Counted from the first letter of the stretch, positions 1 through 7,660 are shown. The stretch is DNA of 64,000 nt from CAMLQK01 sp035690865 (GCA_035690865.1 DASSKE010000005.1:62001-126000); one strand, 5' to 3'. Numbers and translations are program-made. Notes: generated from the letters alone by a model not told the origin.

Positions 1-250
1 TTTGCTGTGCCAAGACGAGTGCCAATATTGCTCCACTAGAGTGACCAACAATCAAGGTCTCTTCGTTAATGGCAAACGGGCAGTTGGTGTGTACATACTC
101 TGCCCACTCGCTTAAACTGGGCTGTTCGGCATGTGGTAGTGTAGGGAGCCAAACATGCAAACCTTTTGCTTCCAATTCATTCTTGAGCCACTTAAACCAG
201 TTACCGTCTGGCGAACCAAGCGTGCCATGAAGGATAATTGCGTTTTTCAT
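1..250 (-). CDS. Alpha/beta hydrolase, RBBP9/YdeN type (partial, C-terminus off window)
   Basis: The reverse strand reads M-K-N-A-I-I-L-H-G-T-L-G-S-P and continues to the window edge without a stop, so only the first ~83 residues are seen. An early 'ILHG' strand followed by 'LIVGHSSGAI', a nucleophile elbow (G-H-S-S-G) about 70 residues in, is the arrangement of small RBBP9/YdeN serine hydrolases. The ATG overlaps the stop of the upstream 107-codon gene as ATGA (247-250), suggesting translational coupling. The substrate is unknown; the Asp and His of the triad lie outside the window. Confidence 0.75.
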   Translation of the reverse strand, partial: MKNAIILHGTLGSPDGNWFKWLKNELEAKGLHVWLPTLPHAEQPSLSEWAEYVHTNCPFAINEETLIVGHSSGAILALVLAQQ

Positions 251-570
251 ACATCATTCTCGTCAATAAGTGGTATTACCTCTACGATAACTTCTTCGTA
301 AGGGTGTGCTTGTTTTAAGGCGGCAATAACCTGCTTGGCAATGGCGCGATCACAAATTACTTCGATCTGCTCTTCCTCAACAATTTCTAATTCTCCAACC
401 TGGCCAATATGCGGGTTGGCGCCGGCCATCGGCAAGAACCGCCCTTTACCTGTGACCGAAAAGCTACAATAACGGTATTCGCCAAATACGCCCGCACCGG
501 CCTTGCCCAAAGCGGCGCGCAGTTCATCAGCATTTTCTGTAGGAACAGTGGTAGAGATCTTAACTTTCAT
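247..570 (-). CDS. NIF3/YqfO-type PII-like domain protein
   Basis: 107 residues. The short protein starts with a beta strand (MKVKISTTVP) and ends with 'AHPYEEVIVEVIPL'. The H-P-Y-E-E segment is characteristic of the CutA/PII-like domain inserted in NIF3-family proteins (YqfO/YqgD), here occurring alone. Such stand-alone domains are trimeric alpha-beta proteins of unclear function, possibly metal or ligand binding. It is probably co-transcribed with the downstream hydrolase (ATGA overlap). Family assignment rests on the HPYEE motif and length; the function is not established. Confidence 0.65.
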   Translation of the reverse strand: MKVKISTTVPTENADELRAALGKAGAGVFGEYRYCSFSVTGKGRFLPMAGANPHIGQVGELEIVEEEQIEVICDRAIAKQVIAALKQAHPYEEVIVEVIPLIDENDV

Positions 571-618
571 TACTTCATCATATCAGATTCTGGACAGGCG
601 CTTGCTTTACCTAGCGAA

Positions 619-1857
619 CTATCTACCCACCAAGAACAAAATCACCTGACCGACCAACAGCAATATACTTGTTATTGCCCCCACCCAGGGAACAAAGCCC
701 GGAGAAATGCGTATCTCCTGGCTATAAACAGTATGTCGCTTCCTAATAATGATAAGCGAGATATTAACAGCTGCAAAGACGATAAGCAGGAGGAGACTCG
801 TTGCCTGCGCCAGCCGCTCAATAGGGAGCAGAAAGGCACAGAGCGCCGCACACGCACTTACTAAAACAAGTCCACGTGCAGGTACGTGCCGGCCTGAGAC
901 TCGACCGAACCACTCCGGAATCCAGCCTCTTCTTGATAAGCCATACAGGAACCGTGAACCCATCACGACGTTAACAATCACGCCATTAAGAGTCGCGACC
1001 AGACTAACCCCGATAATCAATGCTGGCGATTGGCCAGTAGCTACTGCGTAAGCATCAGCTAGCGGAGCAGAGCTGGCGCTAAGTATCTGTGGGCTTAATA
1101 CTCCTAATGTCACAACAGTGACGGCAATGTATAGCACCGTTACGCTGATCATCGCTGCAAGAATAGCCCTGGGATAGGCATGTTGCGGTTTTTGCACTTC
1201 TTCTGCAATATTTACCATGTCTTCAAAACCGACAAATGCGTAAAACGCAATCAGCGCGCCGGCCAAGATACCAGTCAAAGCCGTTCCGTCTATTGCACGA
1301 GCCGCGTGCAGGAAGTTACCACTAAACGTTGCCAAGGTGTTAGGCTCTGTAATAAGAATCGCCGCCATCAAAAATAGTAACCCACAAACCTCAATGATAG
1401 TCAGAACGGCGGCCATGCCCACCGATTCCTTGATGCCGCGCAGCATAATAAGCAGCAGCAATAATGTCACCGTAGCAATGACGATAAGCGGATCCACAGG
1501 TAAAAAGTGCGTAAAGTAACCACTGAACCCTTTCAGTAAGGTAGCAGTTGAGATAGTTCCCGCAAATACAAGCAACACGCCGATGACTGTCGATACATGC
1601 TTAGCCTTAAAAGCTTCGTGCAAGTACACTGAAATGCCAGCGCTTACCGGGAACCGCGCCGCCAACTCGGCATAGCTTAATGCAGCACAAAAAGCCACCA
1701 GAGCCGCCAGCGCAAAAGCAAATACCGCAAGATAACCAGCCGGCTCCGCGATCTTTCCTACCAATACATACACCCCGGCGCCTACAATATTGCCGACTCC
1801 ATAAAGCGTAAGCATACCAGTACTAACGCTGCGGCGAAGCTGAGGTTTTATGCTCAT
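619..1857 (-). CDS. APC-family amino acid permease
   Basis: 412 residues with about 12 hydrophobic segments. The N-terminus 'LTLYGVGNIVGAGVYVLVG' is the hallmark first helix of the amino acid-polyamine-organocation family (unwound G-x-G-x-G substrate region), and 'ALSYAELAARFPVSAG' follows in TM2. It would import amino acids at the cytoplasmic membrane, consistent with an auxotrophic lifestyle; the specific substrate cannot be read from sequence. A TATACT -10 box (reverse strand, 1864-1869) sits 6 bp before the ATG, so the mRNA is probably leaderless. That also supports this start codon. Confidence 0.9.
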   Translation of the reverse strand: MSIKPQLRRSVSTGMLTLYGVGNIVGAGVYVLVGKIAEPAGYLAVFAFALAALVAFCAALSYAELAARFPVSAGISVYLHEAFKAKHVSTVIGVLLVFAGTISTATLLKGFSGYFTHFLPVDPLIVIATVTLLLLLIMLRGIKESVGMAAVLTIIEVCGLLFLMAAILITEPNTLATFSGNFLHAARAIDGTALTGILAGALIAFYAFVGFEDMVNIAEEVQKPQHAYPRAILAAMISVTVLYIAVTVVTLGVLSPQILSASSAPLADAYAVATGQSPALIIGVSLVATLNGVIVNVVMGSRFLYGLSRRGWIPEWFGRVSGRHVPARGLVLVSACAALCAFLLPIERLAQATSLLLLIVFAAVNISLIIIRKRHTVYSQEIRISPGFVPWVGAITSILLLVGQVILFLVGR

Positions 1858-1908
1858 GCTTTTAGTATATCAGTGACAGCTATAGGCAAGGCCCAGCCCA
1901 AAATCGAG

Positions 1909-2400
1909 CTACTCTAGATAAGCAGTGAGCCTCTTGTATTGTTCATGATCGTATGTAACTTCTGGCCTGGTGGCGTCGATACCGATATTATTCTCGGGAT
2001 TAAACGGTGGCGTATTTATCACAATCATCACGAGGTTCTCTTTTGGAATAGTAAAATGAGCCGTTTCTGGAGGCGTAACAACAACATCACCTTGCTTTAC
2101 CTGCAATTCTTCACCGCCCACAACAGTAAGGCCACTGCCTGACAATACAAAGTAAATCTCTGTTTCGCCGCCCGTATGATAATGCGGCTTAGCCACCTTA
2201 ACCTGGCGCATGTCACTGATCGCAAAGCTTTCTTTAGGCCGATTAAGCGGGCTTTTTGGCTCGTAAATTGGGCCGCAATAAGTTTGTTTTGGAACCGTAT
2301 CTTTAACCACCTCTTGCCAATCGCCCATTGTAGAAATATAGGTTTGCCACGCGCTAATAAGTTCTTCGATTTCTGGTGTACTTTTCGTGTTATAAATCAT
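1909..2400 (-). CDS. Cupin-domain protein
   Basis: 163 residues from the ATG at 2400. The core 'PHYHTGGETEIYFVLSGSG' matches cupin motif 1 (H-x-H-x(n)-E with G), and 'GDVVVTPPETAHF' matches motif 2 with its His, giving a likely metal-binding beta barrel. Possible roles are sugar isomerase-like, dioxygenase-like or ligand-binding; none can be chosen. The open frame extends upstream to 2634, but that extension runs antisense through the next gene and has no promoter logic. A -10 box TATACT exactly 7 bp before codon 1 at 2400 supports the short form. Confidence 0.8.
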   Translation of the reverse strand: MIYNTKSTPEIEELISAWQTYISTMGDWQEVVKDTVPKQTYCGPIYEPKSPLNRPKESFAISDMRQVKVAKPHYHTGGETEIYFVLSGSGLTVVGGEELQVKQGDVVVTPPETAHFTIPKENLVMIVINTPPFNPENNIGIDATRPEVTYDHEQYKRLTAYLE

Positions 2401-2422
2401 GTAACCAAGTATACTGGAATTT
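2401..2422. promoter_or_regulatory. Face-to-face divergent promoter with shared palindromic -10 (AGTATACT)
   Basis: Only 22 bp separate the two divergent start codons. The palindrome AGTATACT at 2408-2415 supplies a TATACT -10 box for each strand (2410-2415 forward; 2408-2413 reverse). Each lies exactly 7 bp from its ATG, so both transcripts would be leaderless. No convincing -35 hexamer is visible on either side. The two polymerases would compete for the same DNA. Confidence 0.65.
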
Positions 2423-2908
2423 ATGAAGAACTTTACCGATGACGACGCCGCCAAGCTAGTTAATTGTGCCGTTGAGCTTGCCAAAACAACCGCTACCGAT
2501 GGCAAAGGTCCGCAGCCAATGGCCATTTGCTGCATGAAAGCCGACCAGGGAGTTATGGGCGTGCCAACCGCCTTTCGCTGCATGGATACGGTTAAACCTA
2601 CGAGCGCTACGTTTGCTATCCACAAGGCGTACACCGTACTACTTTATCAGGCTGACACCAAAAAACACGCTGATCGCATTGCCGACGGCAGCTGGAGTGA
2701 AGCCGACATGATCCTGATGGCGCAAACCATTCCACAGTTCACTCCATGGGATGGCGGCATTCAAGTCAAGGATGACGAAGGTAACGTACTTTGCTCACTT
2801 GCTGGTGCGGGCCGCACCTCGGAAGGAGACCGCAAACTTGTGGTTTTGGCCGCTCATAAGATGGGCTATAAAACGAACTTTGACGAGAATGGCGACTCGC
2901 CTCAATAA
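2423..2908 (+). CDS. GlcG/HbpS-like protein (DUF336 family)
   Basis: 161 residues. The arrangement of an N-terminal helix, 'GPQPMAICCMKADQGVM', a central helix and 'GGIQVKDDEGNVLCSLAGAG' resembles the GlcG/HbpS (haem-degrading/DUF336) fold, in which the G-G-I-x-(V/I) strand is conserved. The biochemical role is uncertain; relatives bind haem or act as sensors. The gene is divergent from the cupin gene and shares its promoter region. An exact 36-bp direct repeat begins 4 bp after the stop codon. Confidence 0.55.
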   Translation: MKNFTDDDAAKLVNCAVELAKTTATDGKGPQPMAICCMKADQGVMGVPTAFRCMDTVKPTSATFAIHKAYTVLLYQADTKKHADRIADGSWSEADMILMAQTIPQFTPWDGGIQVKDDEGNVLCSLAGAGRTSEGDRKLVVLAAHKMGYKTNFDENGDSPQ

Positions 2909-2911
2909 GAT

Positions 2912-2947
2912 TCCAGTTCTCGGGTCTAAAACAACAACCAAAGAAAA
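2912..2947. repeat. 36-bp direct repeat, copy 1 (island left edge)
   Basis: A 36-bp sequence starting TCCAGTTCTCGGG is repeated perfectly at 5050-5085, 2138 bp away in the same orientation. The two copies bracket the DUF3800 gene pair. This copy directly follows the HbpS-like gene; the other lies just past the tRNA-Phe terminator. It is a plausible attachment-site duplication or boundary of an inserted segment. Confidence 0.8.
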
Positions 2948-2948
2948 C

Positions 2949-3050
2949 TGGAACTGGGTTTTCAAAGACTTGATTGTATTATGCGAACGATTAGACGAAC
3001 TAGATATCGAAGCAATTATGGAGGCAGATAGGATGCCCTCACCTCTATAA
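2949..3050 (+). pseudogene. Remnant of serine-recombinase C-terminal tail
   Basis: The forward frame here encodes a tail with 'DLIVLCERLDELDIEAIMEA' before a stop at 3048-3050. It aligns without gaps to the tail of the recombinase remnant ending at 57766 ('DLELLNERLIELGIDEEMEA'), sharing D-L, L, E-R-L, E-L, I and M-E-A. Upstream sequence in this frame is only the 36-bp repeat and the end of the preceding gene, so just the last ~30 codons survive. The interpretation as a recombinase relic is by comparison within the window. Confidence 0.5.
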
Positions 3051-3169
3051 TCTATAATTTAGTGTTTAATTTTCGTTTTCAGGATTGATTAATTGACGCA
3101 ATCGTGATATAATGACATAAGTGAGAATGAAGGAGAGATTGCTTTTGCAACTCGAGATCGTTCTCTCTT

Positions 3170-3964
3170 TTAATTTGAGAGTATCTTAAACGGCTCAATC
3201 TTGTTAAGGATCCTTTTCTTGGCTGGTGGAGAATGCGGTGGTACCTTATAGAGTTTTCGTTCCAAGATGGTAATTATCTTTGACTCGTAACTAGTAGGCG
3301 GGAAGCCCCTACCTAGTTCGTCCCTCTCATACTTACATCTAGCCGCATAAGCAAAAAGGTCAGCTATTTGGTTTTCAATGTCATGATTCTTCTTTGTAAC
3401 AACAGACAGCGACGTCAATGAATCCTGCACATGACGAAAGTTGATGGTTGATATTGCGCCTGGCGCAAGATAGGTAGTAAATGCCTTCAGAAAGAAAGTG
3501 TTCTGCGCGTCAGTTGCTGATTCAATACAGATTTTTCCTTGCTTGTGGCTGCCGACTAAAAACCTCACAAAACTCTCTACTGCGTGAGATGTTGACTCTC
3601 TTAACACCGTATTCGTATCCCAACGTCTGGCATAGGCAACAGCATTATCCGTAAGATTGATAAAAACTGTGATGGGATAAACCCTTAAGAGATCTAGTAT
3701 GTCACCTTGGAATTCCCTATACCTTACCGAGTCGTGTCGGAATATAGCGAAGGCTCCAGCTTTTCTGCCAATATGGTACGAATGAAAAACAACATCGCTC
3801 CCGTTAGGACCCCAATACTTAAATCTTATCTGCCCAGCCCTTCGTTCGAGAGATTCACGAGTTTTATCGGGCACTGAGCATGTACTAAGTATAAAGTAGT
3901 CGTGTTGAGGAGAGCTCGGATTAGGACTCCCTAATTCGTCGATATATAGATGGTGTAATTTCAT
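3170..3964 (-). CDS. DUF3800-domain protein
   Basis: 264 residues. The N-terminus 'LHHLYIDELGSPNP' carries the Y-I-D-E-x-G signature of DUF3800, and the C-terminal 'NQIADLFAYAARCKYE' matches its conserved Q-x-A-D-(L/M) helix. The family has an RNase-H-like fold with acidic residues and is frequent on mobile elements; its activity is not established. The gene overlaps the upstream 207-codon gene as TAATG (3962-3966), so the two are translationally coupled. The pair lies inside the 36-bp direct repeats beside tRNA-Phe, which suggests acquired cargo. Confidence 0.8.
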   Translation of the reverse strand: MKLHHLYIDELGSPNPSSPQHDYFILSTCSVPDKTRESLERRAGQIRFKYWGPNGSDVVFHSYHIGRKAGAFAIFRHDSVRYREFQGDILDLLRVYPITVFINLTDNAVAYARRWDTNTVLRESTSHAVESFVRFLVGSHKQGKICIESATDAQNTFFLKAFTTYLAPGAISTINFRHVQDSLTSLSVVTKKNHDIENQIADLFAYAARCKYERDELGRGFPPTSYESKIITILERKLYKVPPHSPPAKKRILNKIEPFKILSN

Positions 3965-4587
3965 TATTTAGCCACCATAAGATCGATGTACTGTTTTAGC
4001 TTTCTGGCTTCATCTTCCGACAGATCAACGGGAAGTTCAAGGATAACCTTAAATGCCTCGCGCAAAAAAATCTCACTCCGATTAGTGTCGACATATCGCC
4101 CGGCAGCATCAAAACCAGTAACTCCACCCTGTGCGGTTTGGGGTGATACGCCAACAACGGGTCGAGGTAAAGGCACAGAACCGCTAGGCTCATCTTCAAT
4201 AACTTTACTTACTTGAATATTGCCCTTAATGGATGAAACGGCATTCTTTGTCTTTAACCCTGGAGCCGATCTACGTGGGTTCCATAAGGCCATTTTGCCT
4301 GGAGCATTTCCGTATGACTTGTAGTCTGCAATTACCTTATGGACACGCCTTTTATAGACCATTAATGTATCGGACGTAGGCTTGCCGTCCTTTCGCTTTG
4401 AGAAGATATCATTCGCTATATTCTCAAGATTGCCCTCGAAGGCATCAAGGGATTGTTTCTCGGTTTCATTTAGATGCGGTTCAAACAGTTTCAATGCCGC
4501 GTTTAACCCACGCGCTGTGTTGTCGGCGTACTTTCTTTCGGCAGTAGCAATTTTTATAAAGTCGTGCAGGCTCTTTATAGCGTTCAT
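3964..4587 (-). CDS. Hypothetical protein coupled to DUF3800 gene
   Basis: 207 residues, not recognised. Residues ~1-110 are helical and basic, with 'SLHDFIKIATAERKYADNTA' and 'KRRVHKVIADYKSYG' reminiscent of SAM-like/core-binding helical bundles seen in phage integrase N-termini, but no catalytic domain follows. Residues ~120-165 are a low-complexity linker. The C-terminal 'REAFKVILELPVDLSEDEA' resembles a short oligomerisation helix pair. The start is supported by a TATCAT -10 box 6 bp upstream (leaderless). The gene overlaps the DUF3800 gene as TAATG. A DNA-binding regulator or partner of the DUF3800 protein is possible. Confidence 0.7.
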   Translation of the reverse strand: MNAIKSLHDFIKIATAERKYADNTARGLNAALKLFEPHLNETEKQSLDAFEGNLENIANDIFSKRKDGKPTSDTLMVYKRRVHKVIADYKSYGNAPGKMALWNPRRSAPGLKTKNAVSSIKGNIQVSKVIEDEPSGSVPLPRPVVGVSPQTAQGGVTGFDAAGRYVDTNRSEIFLREAFKVILELPVDLSEDEARKLKQYIDLMVAK

Positions 4588-4599
4588 ATTAATATGATA

Positions 4600-5049
4600 T
4601 ATTACCGTGTTCGATATGTCTATACCGATTTATATCATTGGACGGTCCTACAACGATAGATACCCTACTAACGCGACATACCCCAGTAGCCGACCGTGGT
4701 ATCCCTACATACTTTCCCGACTAACATCAGTAAAACAAAGATTTTCAATGTGGAAGCAGCCGAGATAGCCCCGGCATCATATTTATTACTGAATGTAGCA
4801 CTAGACCTCTGGAGCAATCACCCGAACCCCAGGATGCATGTTTTATCTTTTAGCCCTACAAGGCTGGAACTAAAATTACAGAGGCGAACAAAAGAAAAAA
4901 TTCCAGAAAATAAATCCTGGAACTATTTTTGTATCTGCTCAGATAATCTTGGTGGCTCCTCCCAGATCGCTTCGCTCTTCCGCTGCGGCGTGCTCGAAGT
5001 AAACTTCTGTGCGCGTCCTCACTCCACCGAACTGGCGGCTTCGCCGTAA
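4600..5049. other. Non-coding patchwork between island genes and tRNA-Phe, with tRNA-like 3' ends
   Basis: No convincing gene is seen. On the reverse strand 4751-4775 folds like a tRNA/tmRNA 3' end: T-stem GCCGG/TCGGC, 7-nt loop GGCTATC, then an acceptor-like TGCTTCC. At 4949-4966 lies an exact 18-bp copy of the 3' end of tRNA-Phe (5115-5132). Conceptual translations here (4696-5049 forward, 4939-5148 reverse) resemble the spurious ORFs often annotated across tRNA ends, and they are not called as genes. Confidence 0.55.
4949..4966 (-). repeat. 18-bp copy of the tRNA-Phe 3' end
   Basis: This 18-bp sequence (TTGGTGGCTCCTCCCAGA on the forward strand) is identical to 5115-5132, which covers the CCA end, acceptor strand and part of the T-arm of tRNA-Phe. 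A displaced tRNA 3' end downstream of the intact tRNA is the usual scar of site-specific integration. Confidence 0.75.
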
Positions 5050-5085
5050 TCCAGTTCTCGGGTCTAAAACAACAACCAAAGAAAA
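5050..5085. repeat. 36-bp direct repeat, copy 2 (island right edge)
   Basis: Perfect copy of 2912-2947. It abuts the terminator of tRNA-Phe: its last bases form the T-run of that terminator. The repeat therefore marks the junction between the tRNA transcription unit and the DUF3800 island. Confidence 0.8.
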
Positions 5086-5110
5086 ACCCCGACCATAAGG
5101 GTCAGGGCTT
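5081..5110 (-). terminator. Rho-independent terminator of tRNA-Phe
   Basis: On the reverse strand an 8-bp stem (CCCTGACC / GGTCGGGG, with one G-T pair) closed by a short loop is followed by TTTTT. It lies immediately downstream of the tRNA CCA end. Confidence 0.75.
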
Positions 5111-5115
5111 TTCTT

Positions 5116-5191
5116 TGGTGGCTCCTCCCAGACTCGAACTGGGGACACAAGGCTCTTCAGGCCTCTGCTCTACCAACTGAGCTAAAGAGCC
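5116..5191 (-). tRNA. tRNA-Phe(GAA)
   Basis: A full cloverleaf is visible on the reverse strand: acceptor GGCTCTT/AGGAGCC, D-arm GCTC..GAGC, anticodon stem GAGGC/GCCTT around the loop CTGAAGA (anticodon GAA), T-arm CCCAG-TTCGAGT-CTGGG, discriminator A and a genome-encoded CCA. It is 76 nt including CCA, and its 3' end is partly duplicated at 4949-4966. Confidence 0.95.
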
Positions 5192-5248
5192 ACACTTGTA
5201 CGAATACAAGCTATATAATACCCTGTTCGGCGCTTTTTTTCAATGGTT

Positions 5249-6223
5249 TTAGCTGCGGGAGTCAGCGTTCTCGCTTTTGGAAGCGATAGTGAGCGCAATA
5301 GAGCCTTCGATATGGGCCATTCCTTTGGGCACTGTCGGCTCGTAGCGGGCGTCGAGAAGGCCGGCATTATTGCGCCAATAGTTCAGGCCCGCGCCCAGAC
5401 CTGCGCGACGCGCTTCTTTAAGAGGAACTACATGCTCACTTGTGGCGATAGCAAACGTCGTCTCCAAGCCGGCCTGCGCCAATACCCTGCCCACAATCTC
5501 GTCCATCATGGCTTCCAGTGGAGGAGTATCGCCAACGGTCGGTAAGTCTTTAACATGGAGCTGCATCAGTCTTTTTAATTCTGGGTCGTGATCTATGGCA
5601 ACATGCAGATTTGGATCATAAAATGTCTCTGGCAGTGAGTTGCGGCGCAGATGCCGACGCAAGACTTTTTCTTCTACTATCTTGTAGCACGCAAGGTTGC
5701 CTTTTTCGCCAAAATACGGCACAAAGCGGGTAGAAGGTGGCTTAGGGTAACTATGCACCAGCCACTCCAGATTGGGCTGCGTGTGACGCATATGCACAAA
5801 CTGACCGCCAGGCACCAATACTCGGGCAATCTCGTGGGCTACTTCATCGGTCCTGGTTACATCCAAAATACTTCTGCCAATAACCAAAGTCGCCGCCTCA
5901 TTCTGCAAAGGAAGTTCTTGAGCGGCGGCACAAACGGTTCGCACATTTGGGTTCGCCTCTGCTGCTATGTGGCAATTCTTTGGTCCGATATCGGTTTGTA
6001 TATATCTGGCCTGCAATCCCTCTGCATCGGGCAGTAAAGAACCCAAGTAGCCAATGCCAGCGCCTATCTCGACCATCAGGCCCTCTGGTACGGCAGCACA
6101 AATACCGCCCAGAGTCTTTCGCGTCGCAAAGGCATCGAGTGCTCCATATTCACCAAAAGAATGCAACGCAGATATCGCCCAGGGCTGATCAAGTGCGGGC
6201 ATGTTCGTAGATTCAAATGTCAT
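5249..6223 (-). CDS. SAM-dependent methyltransferase-like protein
   Basis: 324 residues. 'LMVEIGAGIGYLGSLLP' is a class I motif I (E-x-G-x-G-x-G), followed by 'YIQTDIGPKN' (motif II-like) and 'EIARVLVPGGQFVHM' (motif post-III typical of Methyltransf_11). N- and C-terminal extensions are unfamiliar. It starts 3 bp after the trehalase stop, so the two form an operon. Similar divergent methyltransferase-like proteins occur at 11115, 12571 and 26871. The substrate is unknown. The downstream M8 (M-P-A-L-D-Q-P) is an alternative start. Confidence 0.75.
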   Translation of the reverse strand: MTFESTNMPALDQPWAISALHSFGEYGALDAFATRKTLGGICAAVPEGLMVEIGAGIGYLGSLLPDAEGLQARYIQTDIGPKNCHIAAEANPNVRTVCAAAQELPLQNEAATLVIGRSILDVTRTDEVAHEIARVLVPGGQFVHMRHTQPNLEWLVHSYPKPPSTRFVPYFGEKGNLACYKIVEEKVLRRHLRRNSLPETFYDPNLHVAIDHDPELKRLMQLHVKDLPTVGDTPPLEAMMDEIVGRVLAQAGLETTFAIATSEHVVPLKEARRAGLGAGLNYWRNNAGLLDARYEPTVPKGMAHIEGSIALTIASKSENADSRS

Positions 6224-6226
6224 ATA

Positions 6227-7573
6227 CTACGAGAATGGGGCGCCAATGTGCGTGTCACCGTCGATGTATTCTTTACAAAAACGTTCAAATACCGCGTTGG
6301 TCCATCCAAATCCGGTTTGCGATGGGTATACACCCTTTGCCGGTGGCTTCTCTGGTGACACAACGTTATACTTTTCGAGAAACTCGTTATGCTCTTTAAA
6401 CCAATCGAGATTGTTCTTCATCCACTTGCTGGCAATGCGCTGAGCATCTTCGTGGTAGCCATAGCGCTGCAACCCTTTTACTACTAGGAATTGCAATGGC
6501 GCCCAGCCATTTGGATATGCCCACTGCGTTGGCAATGCTCCAGGAACATACGAACCAAGCGGCAAACTGTCGGTGGTAGCCAATCCGCCTTTTTGCTCAA
6601 AACGCTTGAGCGCTTTAACCAGCGCCTGCGCTTGGTGGCCATCTACCATACCCGCCCACAGAGCATAATATGAGGCGAGTGAAGCTACATTGCCCCGACG
6701 CTCTTTGACGTAGTTATAATCAAAGAACAGTCCACGGCCCTGGTCCCACATAAGCTCATTCATGGTTCGCTTGCGAGCTTCGGCAGCTTTCTCCCACGCT
6801 GCAACTTCGTCTTTCTTGCCTAATATGCGCGCCGTGCGGGCAAAGTCCATCTCGTATTTGTAAAGCAGTGCGTTAAGATCACACGGAAGATAGTTAAGGG
6901 CGTGGCGATTAAAGCGCGGCGTCATATCCCAGCCGCTCTCGGTTTCGGCAATATCGTGCAGGTAGTTAAAGTCGTAGTACCGGCTTAGGCCACGGTATAC
7001 CTGCCGAGCGTTCGGTTTACGAGTCCCCATCCACACTGTTTCGTATTCCTGCTGAGCAACAGCCATCATCTCTTTAAGCCATGATTTATCGAGGCTGTAT
7101 GCGTAGTAAAGATCGAGGATAAAGCTACTGAGGAATGGCGGCTGTGAGCGGCTAAGGTAATACATTTGGGAGCCATTAGGGATAATGCGGAAGCGTTTAA
7201 AAATGCTCACAAAATCCTCGAGGATGCCCATGACCAATTCTTTGTGCTCTTCGTCGAGCAGCCCCTGGATCATAAAGTAGCTGTCCCAGTAGTACAGCTC
7301 ATTGTAGTCAAATTCATGGCCCTCGGCGTACGAAGGCACTAAATACGGTTTTGGCACGCCAATGAGACTCTCGGTGTCTTTAGGATTGTAGCGCTCAAGA
7401 TGCGGCCAATATTCCTTAATGTACTTACGAGCGTCCACAACATCAGCAGCCGTAAGGACTTTCGTTTTTTGAAATGGATGAAGCAAGTTCTTACTCTCTG
7501 TGGCGATTTTTCTGGCTCTATGAAGCATAATTGCTTCTAGCATAGAATAACAGGGAGACTTCGTCAATGACAT
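6227..7573 (-). CDS. Trehalase (glycoside hydrolase family 37)
   Basis: 448 residues. Both trehalase signatures are recognisable: 'EFDYNELYYWDSYFMIQGL' corresponds to signature 1 (x-E-x-Y-x-W-D-x-Y) and 'QWAYPNGWAPLQF' to signature 2 (Q-W-D-x-P-x-G-W-x-P, here with Ala for Asp). 'ETESGWDMTPRF' contains the likely catalytic acid Asp region. It hydrolyses alpha,alpha-trehalose to two glucose. No signal peptide is visible, so it is likely cytoplasmic like TreF. It is a little shorter than E. coli trehalases. M12 or M16 are alternative starts, since no clear Shine-Dalgarno sequence precedes M1. Confidence 0.9.
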   Translation of the reverse strand: MSLTKSPCYSMLEAIMLHRARKIATESKNLLHPFQKTKVLTAADVVDARKYIKEYWPHLERYNPKDTESLIGVPKPYLVPSYAEGHEFDYNELYYWDSYFMIQGLLDEEHKELVMGILEDFVSIFKRFRIIPNGSQMYYLSRSQPPFLSSFILDLYYAYSLDKSWLKEMMAVAQQEYETVWMGTRKPNARQVYRGLSRYYDFNYLHDIAETESGWDMTPRFNRHALNYLPCDLNALLYKYEMDFARTARILGKKDEVAAWEKAAEARKRTMNELMWDQGRGLFFDYNYVKERRGNVASLASYYALWAGMVDGHQAQALVKALKRFEQKGGLATTDSLPLGSYVPGALPTQWAYPNGWAPLQFLVVKGLQRYGYHEDAQRIASKWMKNNLDWFKEHNEFLEKYNVVSPEKPPAKGVYPSQTGFGWTNAVFERFCKEYIDGDTHIGAPFS

Positions 7574-7651
7574 CTCGGCTAGTTCGTTGCTTTTTTAACT
7601 ACGCTATAAGGGTAAAATGTAAAATTCGCTAGACAAGAAATTGCATTTTAG

Positions 7652-7660
7652 TGCTATACT
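7652..7660 (+). promoter_or_regulatory. Extended -10 promoter of the RRM-protein gene
   Basis: TGC-TATACT (TATACT at 7655-7660, TG two bases before) is an extended -10 element. Transcription from it would give a 5' leader of about 125-130 nt before the ATG at 7796, unusually long for this window where most promoters abut the start codon. Confidence 0.5.

Noticed and set aside
2401..2634. N-terminal extension of the cupin frame
   Set aside because: It is antisense to the HbpS-like gene; the promoter 7 bp before the ATG at 2400 fixes the shorter start.
3123..3165. Terminator for the DUF3800 gene
   Set aside because: GAGAGA/TCTCTC arms with an inner TTGC/GCAA hairpin are present, but the loop is long and no proper T-run follows on the reverse strand.
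4696..5148. Overlapping open frames (forward 4696-5049, reverse 4939-5148)
   Set aside because: They run through tRNA-like ends, the terminator and the 36-bp repeat; no ribosome sites and no protein-like composition.
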